Shown: one piece after another, positions 55,801 through 62,151 of the stretch
Numbering within the stretch: the stretch's first letter is position 1
Layout: the number at the start of each line of letters is the position of its first letter
NCBI GenBank assembly: GCA_964435285.1
Contig: CAYSYA010000001.1
Coordinates: forward strand, 164,960-228,959
DNA length: 64,000 nucleotides
Direction: 5' to 3'
Source of the DNA: GCA-2718035 sp964435285
Lineage (GTDB): Bacteria > Bacteroidota > Bacteroidia > Flavobacteriales > TMED113
Position numbers and translations under genes: made by a program
The notes under the pieces: model-generated
The model's database searches: none
What the model saw: the letters and a program-made list of their open reading frames with translations, nothing else
What the model was told of the DNA's origin: nothing

Positions 55801-58800
55801 ATTAGATGCTGGTTCATCTGAGTCATTTGTAGTTGGAGTATGTGCTATTTCAGGATGTACTGATGCTGCTGCATGTAACTATGATTCTACTGCTAATACT
55901 GATGATGGTTCATGTACGTTTGCAGCAGAAGGATTTGACTGTGATGGTAACCAACTTGATTGTACAGGTGAGGTTGGAGCTTCACAATCAATAATTGACG
56001 GATGGGTTGGTGATGGATATTGTGATGATGGTTCTTGGGGATATGATTTCCAATGTGAAGCATTTAACTTTGATAATGGTGACTGTGGTCACTGTGTAGA
56101 TCCATTAGCTAGTAACTATGGAGTAATCGCAGAATGTGAATACGCTCCAACAGGTACTCAAGTTACTTGGGCTGGTACAGATTCATGGCCAGAAGAAAAT
56201 GGTTTCTCTATTACAGATTGTGATGGTAACGTATTAGCTTCAATGGAAGGTGGTGCTGGTTTTGATGAAGCTGTTGTTTTACCAGATAACTATATATTAA
56301 CAATGACTGACTCTTACGGAGACGGTGGAGGCCAAGTTACTATTGGTGATACTGTTTACACATTAGATGCTGGTTCAACTGAATCATGGACAATTGGAGA
56401 GTGTGCTGAAGATCCAGGTACAGATTGTACTAATTATCAAATTCAAGTTGGAGGTGGTTCTTGGGCTAGTGAAGTTTCTTGGAACATAACTGATGAAAAT
56501 GATGTTATTGTTGCATCTGGTGTTGCGGCTCCATCAACTGCTTGTCTTGATTTATCTAATTGTTATACTATTAACATGTTTGATTCATATGGTGATGGTT
56601 GGAACGGAAACACTCTTACTGTAGCAGGTGAAACATTTGGTTTACCAGCTGGATCAAGTGGTACGGCTTCCTTAGGAGCTTGTACTGTTGTTTGTGATTT
56701 CACTGAAGTTGCAATTTCAGTTCAAGATGGTGAAGGTACAGACTTTGGTTTCTCTATTACAGACTCTAGTGGAGCAACAGTTATAATGGGAGGTAACTCA
56801 TTTGATGGTGTAGGATGTTTTGATTTTGAAAACAACTGTTATAATGTTTCTTTGTCAAGCTCAGGTGGAAATGGTCCTCTTGATGCAACTTTAACTGTTG
56901 GAGATCAAGTTTATTCTTGGGGTGATAGTTTAGGCTCTTACTCATCTGTTTATGATGAGACATTAGGAGATGCATGTCCTGTTTATGGATGTACTGATGC
57001 TACTGCTTGTAACTATGACTCTGGTGCAGATACAGATGATGGATCATGTGAATTCTTGTCTTGTACATGTGATGGTTCTGTTCTTACTGTAACAGGAGGT
57101 ACTTTCCCAACTGAAGTTTCTTGGAGTATAACTGATTGTGATGGTGGTATTCTTTTTGAAGGAGGTGCTAACTACTCAGAATGTGTTGATTTACCTGATA
57201 ATTACATTATTGACATGGTAGATTCATATGGTGATGGTTGGAATGGTGCTGTTCTTTCAATAGGAGACGAATCATACACTATTGATACTGGTTCTTCTAA
57301 TGTAGTTGGTATTGGATGTTTCGTTGAAGTACTTGGTTGTATAGATGAAGTAGCTTGTAACTATGACGCTTCGGCAAATACAGACGATGGTTCATGTTAT
57401 TACCCTGAGGTAGGTTACAACTGTGACTTTGAGTTCTTGGGTTGTCCTGAAGGAACAGATTCATACGTATTAAATGCATATGACTCTGGTAATGATGGAT
57501 GGGGTAACATTGCGATGAATGTTTATTTTGACGGTGAACTTCAATTATTTGAAGCGGCAATTGCTATATTTGGAGATGATGTAACATCTTTCCCATTCCC
57601 AGGAATTGACCACACTTATAGTTTAGGTTTACAGTTCGAGGCTGATTGTGCTCCAGATCCATTTAATGGATTCCAGTACGTACAATGTGCTGAGCAAAAC
57701 GCAGTTATTTGTGTTGACCCTTCTGTTGAGTGTTTCACTTTTGACGTGTTCACTATTGAAAACTATGGAGGTGGATTTGTTGGTCAAGATTCAGATCCTG
57801 CTGAAGTTTCTTGGACTTGGGAAGGACCAAATGGAGATATCTTAGCTTCAGGAGCGGGTACTAATATGAGTACTTCTGCTGGATCTTGTGGAGGTATTGA
57901 TATTGTAGGTTGTATGGATTCAACTGCATGTAACTATAATGCTGATGCAACTGTTGACAACGGCACTTGTATTATGCCAAATGTATGCGGATCATGTGAC
58001 GGAGATGAGTCTTGTTTCGGATGTATGGATGACACAGCTTGTAACTTTGATTCTTCAGCTATTGAAGATGATGGTTCTTGTGAATATCCTGTTTCAGGTT
58101 ACGATTGTGAAGGAAACTTTACTTGTGACTTTGAACTAACAACTGTTTCTTATGATGGAACTGGTTCATGGCAAACTGAAAATGCATGGGTTATTACTGA
58201 TGCTAGTGGTAATGTTGTTTGGTCTGGATTTGGATCATCAACAAATTTTGCTACTGCTGACTTATGTATGGATCCAAACGGATGTTATACGTTCTCATTA
58301 ACTGATTCATATGGTGATGGTTGGAACGGAAACTCTCTTGATGCAGGTTCTTTTGGAACTTACACAATTAATGGAGGTGCTGCTTTTGAAGCATCTAACT
58401 GTGTAGCTGAATGTACAGACGAAGAAGTTGCAACTTATTGGATGAACAACGATGGCATGTCAGGATTTGCAATTTCAAATTCTGAAGGTGTTGTAGCGTC
58501 TGGTGGTTCTGATTTTAACGGTGTAGCTTGTTTAGATTTCTCTTCTTGTTACTCTGTTAATCTTGTTCCATCTTCTGGTGGTCTTGGTGCTGGAGCTGCT
58601 CTAGTAGTTGGTGATCAGACATTTGCATATGAAGATGGAACAAATGCATTCTACTCTTCAGACTTTATTAATGCAATTGGTTCTGGATGTCCAGCTATGG
58701 GATGTATGGACGAAACTGCATGTAACTATGATGCTGATGCAGTAGAAGATGATTTCTCTTGTACTTATCCAAATGCATGTGGATCATGTGAAGGTGATGA

Positions 58801-61800
58801 GTCTTGTCTTGGTTGTTTAGATTCGACAGCATGTAACTACAATGCTGAGGCAACTGTAGATGATGGTTCATGTGACTTTATATCTTGTGCTTGTGAAGGA
58901 ACTATTATCACTTGTGATGGTGGATCTTGGCAAGGTGAGGTATCTTGGTCAATTTCTGACGCAGATGGTAACATTGTTGCTTCAGGTGGAGCTCCATATA
59001 ATCAATGTGATGTTGCTCTAGATCCAAATGCTTGTTACACTATAACAATGAATGATTCATACGGTGATGGATGGAATGGAAACGTTCTTTCTATTGACGG
59101 TACCGCATTTACTTTAGCTGCTGGTTCAGCTGGTACAGATTCTTATGGAAACTGTGTATTTGAATGTGATTACACTGAGTTAAGTGTGTCAGTATCAGGA
59201 GGTGAAGGTACAGACTTCGGTTTTGCAATTACTGACTCTAATGGTGAGACAGTAGTTATGGGTGGTTCTACGTATGAAGGTGTTGGATGTTTTGACTTGG
59301 ATAACAACTGTTATGATGTTTCTTTATCAAGTTCAGGCGGAAATGGTGACCAAGGTGCAACTTTAACTATTGGTGAGCAAGAATTTACTTGGGGAGATGG
59401 TCTCTCATTTAGTTCAGTATATGAACAAGCAGTAGGTACTTGTGTTCCTGAAGTATTAGGTTGTATGGATGCTACGGCTTGTAACTATGATGATGCGGCT
59501 AACATAGATGATGGTTCTTGTTATTATGCAGACGATTGTGAAGCTGATTACTGTTTTGAGGAATCATTTGATAATGTAACTTGGAACGGAGGAAACTGGG
59601 GAACGTGGTCAGGAACTGATGCAGATGCTGCTACTGTAGCTGATGGAGTTATGACTTTAGACTTTGGAGATGATGTAGTTTCTACATTGCCAACGTTTAA
59701 CACTGGTGTATTTGAAGTATCTTTTGATCTTAATATACTTACTTCAGGATACTTCAACTTTGGTAACTCAGGAAATACATTAGCTTGGGATTGGGAAAAC
59801 CAATTCTACTTCAGTGCTGATGGTACAGCTTCTGATGACTTCGGAAACACTTGGACATTTGCTCCTGGTCTTCCAATGGATGTATCTACATTTATTGACC
59901 TTGACAATGGTGCTGCGGTACTAGTTATTGATGGTAACTGGGTAGCAGAATGGGCTTGGACAGGTGCTTTAGGAGGAGTTAATTTCTTCCCTGACGCTGA
60001 TGGTTCTCAATTTACTGTAGATAACTTCAGTATGTGTGAAGGAGAAATGCCAGTTATGGATATGTCTGGATGTACTGATGCTGCAGCATGTAATTATGAT
60101 TCTTCAGCTACTGAAGATGATGGTTCATGTACTTACGCAGATGAATGTAACTCTTGTGATGGTCCTATCGACACTGATGGTGACGGTGTAGCTGACTGTG
60201 ATGAAGTTGCTGGATGTACTGATATGATGGCATGTAACTATAATCCAAACGCTACTGATGATGATGAGTCATGTGAGTATACAGACGGTGTTTATGACTG
60301 TGATGGTATCACTTGTTTAGCTGATTCAGATGGAGACGGTATTTGTGACCCTAATGAGGTTTCAGGTTGTACTGATTCAATGGCGTCTAACTTTAACTCA
60401 TCTGCGACTGATGATGATGGTTCATGTGAGTACTTAAGTGGATGTATGGATCCTGCAGCTGGAAACTATGACTCAACTGCTCAAGTTGATGATGGTTCAT
60501 GTGAATATGGTCCATGGAATGTAGTTTCTACTGACTGTAATATGACTGTATTAGTTCAAGCAGATGCAAATATCACTGTAGAAGGTGAGCCTGCAACCGG
60601 AGAACTATGGGTTGGAGCATTTACAGAAAATGGAACTCCTGCTGGTCAAGTTCTAGTTACTCCTGGAGTTGTTACATCAATTGCTCTATGGGGTGCTGAA
60701 GCTGGTGAAGATAATGGCTTCCAAGCTGGTGAGGAAATTACTTGGGCTGTTTACTATAACGGTGAAGAAATTCCTGCAACTGTTGGTTGGTCATTTGGAG
60801 AGTCTACATACTCTTGTAATGGTTTATCAGGAGTAAATGTAATTGCTGCTACTTCTATCTATACGCAAGAAATTGCTCTTGCTCAAGGATGGAACATATG
60901 GTCAACATACATTTCACCTGAGAACTATAACATGGCATCTGTGTTTGATGCAATCGTTGATGATGTTGTTATTGTTAAAGACGAAAATGGTTTAGTATTC
61001 TGGCCAGCATTCGGATTAAATAACATTGGTAACTTAGCTGACGGTGAAGGATATCAAACTAAGATGGATGCTGCTACTACATTGTCATTAGAAGGTACTT
61101 TAGTTCCTTATGACATGGAAATGAGTTTAGATAACGGATGGAACATCATGGGATACTTACATCAAGATCCTATGGATGCTGCTGACGCATTAAACTCAAT
61201 AGTAGAGTCTATAGTAATTGTTAAAGACGAAAATGGTTTAGTATTCTGGCCAGCATTCGGATTGAACAATATTGGAAATATGATGGCTGGTGAAGGATAT
61301 CAAATTAAGACTGAAGGAGGAGCAATGTTCTCTTATCCATCTATGATGGGGTCTAGATTAGGATATGCTAACCCAGTAAGAACAGTTCACTTTGATAGAC
61401 CTTCTAATACAGGCTCTAACATGGTAATCGGTTTACCATCTTATGCATGGGATAACGCTCCTTCTGTTGGAGATGAGATCGCAGTATATGATGAAATTGG
61501 TAACCTAGTTGGTAGCACAACTTATGAAGGTGGACATGTTGCTATAACTGTTTGGGGAGATGATCTAACGACAGACCAAAAAGAAGGTCTTGTTGAAGGA
61601 GAAGATTTAATCTTCAAGCTATGGCACGCTGACATCGATGTTGAAGAGACATTCGTTGTGAGATGGGAAGAGGGAACAGGTTCTTATATAACTGATGGAA
61701 TTAGTGTTGCTGGCAACATTTCTCTAGAAGGAATTTCAGATATGAATTCTTACGAATTGTATCAAAATGTGCCTAACCCATTCAATGGCAAGACGTCTAT

Positions 61801-62008
61801 AGGCTTCTTTGCTCCAGTTGATGGTGAGGTTAACATTACAGTGTACAATATGTTAGGAGAATTAGTTGAAGTAGTAACTAATGACATGTATAGTGCTGGA
61901 GAACACACTGTTACATTTAAATCAAATGAGTTAGGACAAGGAACTTATTTTGTGAAAATGACAACAGCGGATTGGTCGGCAACTAGAAGCATGAATTTAG
62001 TTAAGTAA
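52895..62008 (+). CDS. Giant cysteine-rich repeat protein with T9SS type A sorting domain
   Basis: 3037 residues from ATG 52895, which gives the signal MKNLLLSLATILTFCCF...TAQ. The body (to about residue 2540) alternates about 18 GCxDxxACNY...DDGSC microdomains with about ten beta modules, most carrying a DSYGDGWNG loop. One jelly-roll/LamG-like stretch lies at about 2215-2385. Two thrombospondin-3-like calcium motifs (DTDGDGVADCDE, DSDGDGICDPNE) lie near 2430 and 2480. Residues 3-2694 contain no Lys or Arg that I can find. The C terminus has two GWNIW/GYLH-type repeats and a type A sorting signal (LYQNVPNPFNGKTSI, VYNMLGELVEVV, GTYFVKM). Probably a very acidic, disulfide-linked, calcium-binding surface or released protein. 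Function unknown. A strong terminator follows. Confidence 0.9.
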   Translation: MKNLLLSLATILTFCCFNIVTAQDCVNTDNGAVDAYGDGCASWYDANESPGSYGCTGGYDTADFIAADMCCACGGGQSTMPEDPGCDDGLTLLTMMDSYGDGWSGNVLLVNGTGYTFDSGAQATACVALLDCNVIEWTTGSWEGETSWTMGDLSGAAGSGTGAFGNCGVPGCMAVDACNYNIEATTDDGSCTFAAAGLDCDGNCLSGSLLTMNDSWGDGWNGASLSINGVSYTVDSGNSAVACVDLLDCNTISWTAGSYDSETSWSIAGTELSGTAGSGTGDFGNCPVYGCTDSSACNYNSEADTDDASCTFASEGFDCDGNIICDAATQVAADLTISGSDGSAITVIVDGEAVVENISADGTVSACISAGVLAGSSCVEISVVAGSDPANMSWFISAYNGAAVLAAGDGNFGSGQLGCDIAGCMDETACNYNSEATVSGDCTYPDANADCEGNFVCNDLLFTLDMYDLSGDADGWNGNTFQVIDWVTGQVVPGAGPFTFDDGEMGTALACFPEDMATGCYVIEIGGGDNEAQVGWHLYGYEVFGNYVVDWSAGMAQEWSSAGGELLFGDSGTYQDENGNFISLGTGEFIEGYPDWNSGVGTYDTNNDGVADGYDIGFGCPCLNDSALNYVFDIDPADYASWNDLGTPYGEVIPDGTYTNEQGTEVAYQDQSDPCDYGAPDVIGCMDQFAANYNMEANVACDDCCELPACVGSGMDMDETVAGLVYGASQGQVTVNGCYDGLPTLFGLLGVTCDTDMSLFTDQLPAGTTAQMLCGCSCPDPVVTTCMDDTACNYEEVGECTYADAGFDCAGDPLVCDGSGTNDNASVAAQFYGFGCEGAIATMMGSYGYTEDEACAFDGMVPNIDETTGEFLGMIMMFDLGGQTLGDFCGCSCADPVPAGMLVTWAGTDSWPEENGFSIADCDGNVLASMEGGAGFSAYVELPDNYILTMTDSYGDGGGQVTIGDTVYTLDAGSSESFVVGVCAISGCTDAAACNYDSTANTDDGSCTFAAEGFDCDGNQLDCTGEVGASQSIIDGWVGDGYCDDGSWGYDFQCEAFNFDNGDCGHCVDPLASNYGVIAECEYAPTGTQVTWAGTDSWPEENGFSITDCDGNVLASMEGGAGFDEAVVLPDNYILTMTDSYGDGGGQVTIGDTVYTLDAGSTESWTIGECAEDPGTDCTNYQIQVGGGSWASEVSWNITDENDVIVASGVAAPSTACLDLSNCYTINMFDSYGDGWNGNTLTVAGETFGLPAGSSGTASLGACTVVCDFTEVAISVQDGEGTDFGFSITDSSGATVIMGGNSFDGVGCFDFENNCYNVSLSSSGGNGPLDATLTVGDQVYSWGDSLGSYSSVYDETLGDACPVYGCTDATACNYDSGADTDDGSCEFLSCTCDGSVLTVTGGTFPTEVSWSITDCDGGILFEGGANYSECVDLPDNYIIDMVDSYGDGWNGAVLSIGDESYTIDTGSSNVVGIGCFVEVLGCIDEVACNYDASANTDDGSCYYPEVGYNCDFEFLGCPEGTDSYVLNAYDSGNDGWGNIAMNVYFDGELQLFEAAIAIFGDDVTSFPFPGIDHTYSLGLQFEADCAPDPFNGFQYVQCAEQNAVICVDPSVECFTFDVFTIENYGGGFVGQDSDPAEVSWTWEGPNGDILASGAGTNMSTSAGSCGGIDIVGCMDSTACNYNADATVDNGTCIMPNVCGSCDGDESCFGCMDDTACNFDSSAIEDDGSCEYPVSGYDCEGNFTCDFELTTVSYDGTGSWQTENAWVITDASGNVVWSGFGSSTNFATADLCMDPNGCYTFSLTDSYGDGWNGNSLDAGSFGTYTINGGAAFEASNCVAECTDEEVATYWMNNDGMSGFAISNSEGVVASGGSDFNGVACLDFSSCYSVNLVPSSGGLGAGAALVVGDQTFAYEDGTNAFYSSDFINAIGSGCPAMGCMDETACNYDADAVEDDFSCTYPNACGSCEGDESCLGCLDSTACNYNAEATVDDGSCDFISCACEGTIITCDGGSWQGEVSWSISDADGNIVASGGAPYNQCDVALDPNACYTITMNDSYGDGWNGNVLSIDGTAFTLAAGSAGTDSYGNCVFECDYTELSVSVSGGEGTDFGFAITDSNGETVVMGGSTYEGVGCFDLDNNCYDVSLSSSGGNGDQGATLTIGEQEFTWGDGLSFSSVYEQAVGTCVPEVLGCMDATACNYDDAANIDDGSCYYADDCEADYCFEESFDNVTWNGGNWGTWSGTDADAATVADGVMTLDFGDDVVSTLPTFNTGVFEVSFDLNILTSGYFNFGNSGNTLAWDWENQFYFSADGTASDDFGNTWTFAPGLPMDVSTFIDLDNGAAVLVIDGNWVAEWAWTGALGGVNFFPDADGSQFTVDNFSMCEGEMPVMDMSGCTDAAACNYDSSATEDDGSCTYADECNSCDGPIDTDGDGVADCDEVAGCTDMMACNYNPNATDDDESCEYTDGVYDCDGITCLADSDGDGICDPNEVSGCTDSMASNFNSSATDDDGSCEYLSGCMDPAAGNYDSTAQVDDGSCEYGPWNVVSTDCNMTVLVQADANITVEGEPATGELWVGAFTENGTPAGQVLVTPGVVTSIALWGAEAGEDNGFQAGEEITWAVYYNGEEIPATVGWSFGESTYSCNGLSGVNVIAATSIYTQEIALAQGWNIWSTYISPENYNMASVFDAIVDDVVIVKDENGLVFWPAFGLNNIGNLADGEGYQTKMDAATTLSLEGTLVPYDMEMSLDNGWNIMGYLHQDPMDAADALNSIVESIVIVKDENGLVFWPAFGLNNIGNMMAGEGYQIKTEGGAMFSYPSMMGSRLGYANPVRTVHFDRPSNTGSNMVIGLPSYAWDNAPSVGDEIAVYDEIGNLVGSTTYEGGHVAITVWGDDLTTDQKEGLVEGEDLIFKLWHADIDVEETFVVRWEEGTGSYITDGISVAGNISLEGISDMNSYELYQNVPNPFNGKTSIGFFAPVDGEVNITVYNMLGELVEVVTNDMYSAGEHTVTFKSNELGQGTYFVKMTTADWSATRSMNLVK
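55601..55816 (+). repeat. 216-bp near-identical direct repeat, copy 1
   Basis: Bases 55601-55816 match 56162-56377 over the same length, differing at only a small number of positions (a cluster falls around the segment encoding GFSAYVE versus GFDEAVV). The encoded module is VTWAGTDSWPEENGFS through VYTLDAGS. The offset is 561 bp, exactly 187 codons, so the reading frame is kept. Confidence 0.9.
56162..56377 (+). repeat. 216-bp near-identical direct repeat, copy 2
   Basis: Second copy of the module at 55601-55816. Synonymous sites are almost all identical, which points to a recent in-frame duplication or gene conversion inside the giant gene. Older repeats elsewhere in the gene have diverged in sequence. 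Confidence 0.9.
60971..61017 (+). repeat. 47-bp exact direct repeat, copy 1
   Basis: Bases 60971-61017 are identical to 61217-61263 and encode IVKDENGLVFWPAFGL. The flanking residues (NNIGN, GEGYQ) are similar but diverge at the DNA level. It marks two tandem C-terminal modules just ahead of the sorting domain. The first Lys after the signal peptide is in this copy (codon 60977). Confidence 0.85.
61217..61263 (+). repeat. 47-bp exact direct repeat, copy 2
   Basis: Second copy of the 60971-61017 repeat, 246 bp (82 codons) downstream and in frame. Exact DNA identity beside diverged flanks suggests gene conversion or strong constraint on this peptide. Confidence 0.85.
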
Positions 62009-62026
62009 TAACTATCCGATAAATTG

Positions 62027-62060
62027 AAAAGAGCCCCAATATCGGGGCTCTTTTTTTTTT
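62027..62060 (+). terminator. Intrinsic terminator after the giant gene
   Basis: GAGCCCC (62031-62037) and GGGGCTC (62044-62050) pair around a 6-nt loop. The stem is flanked by AAAA before it and followed by ten T. It is a textbook intrinsic terminator, 20 bases after the stop, separating the giant gene from the next repeat gene. Confidence 0.92.
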
Positions 62061-62096
62061 AATTAATATTACACCTTATTATAGGTATTAATTTAG

Positions 62097-62104
62097 TAAA
62101 TTTG
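62097..62104 (+). promoter_or_regulatory. Candidate -7 element of the last gene
   Basis: TAAATTTG matches TAnnTTTG, about 48 bases ahead of the ATG at 62152 and just after the terminator, where a new promoter is required. The -33 region has only TTA. Confidence 0.5.
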
Positions 62105-62151
62105 TGAAAGGGATTAAGTAGCACGATTTTTCGCATTATAATTTTTTGTGT

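Larger units (their letters stand above)
53405..60508 (+). repeat. Array of about 18 GCxDxxACNY...DDGSC microdomain repeats
   Basis: In-frame units begin at 53405, 53762, 54161, 54944, 55247 (degenerate), 55853, 56090 (degenerate), 56987, 57335, 57908, 58019, 58700, 58811, 59459, 60068, 60212, 60365 and 60440. Each is about 21-24 codons with two fixed Cys, plus a third in ACNY, and usually ends DDGSCxY/F. Some are paired (57908 and 58019; 58700 and 58811) with a CGSCxGDESC linker. They are separated by larger beta modules. This is a coding repeat, not CRISPR or satellite DNA. Confidence 0.9.

Noticed and set aside
53691..57560. Several minus-strand open frames inside the giant gene, rich in His, Gln and Leu
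   Set aside because: They are antisense shadows created by the repeated codons of the plus-strand gene; they lack signals, ribosome-binding context and any recognisable domain.
53405..60508. Regular repeats considered as a CRISPR array or satellite
   Set aside because: Units are in frame, vary at third positions, have no constant repeat/spacer lengths, and no cas genes are present.
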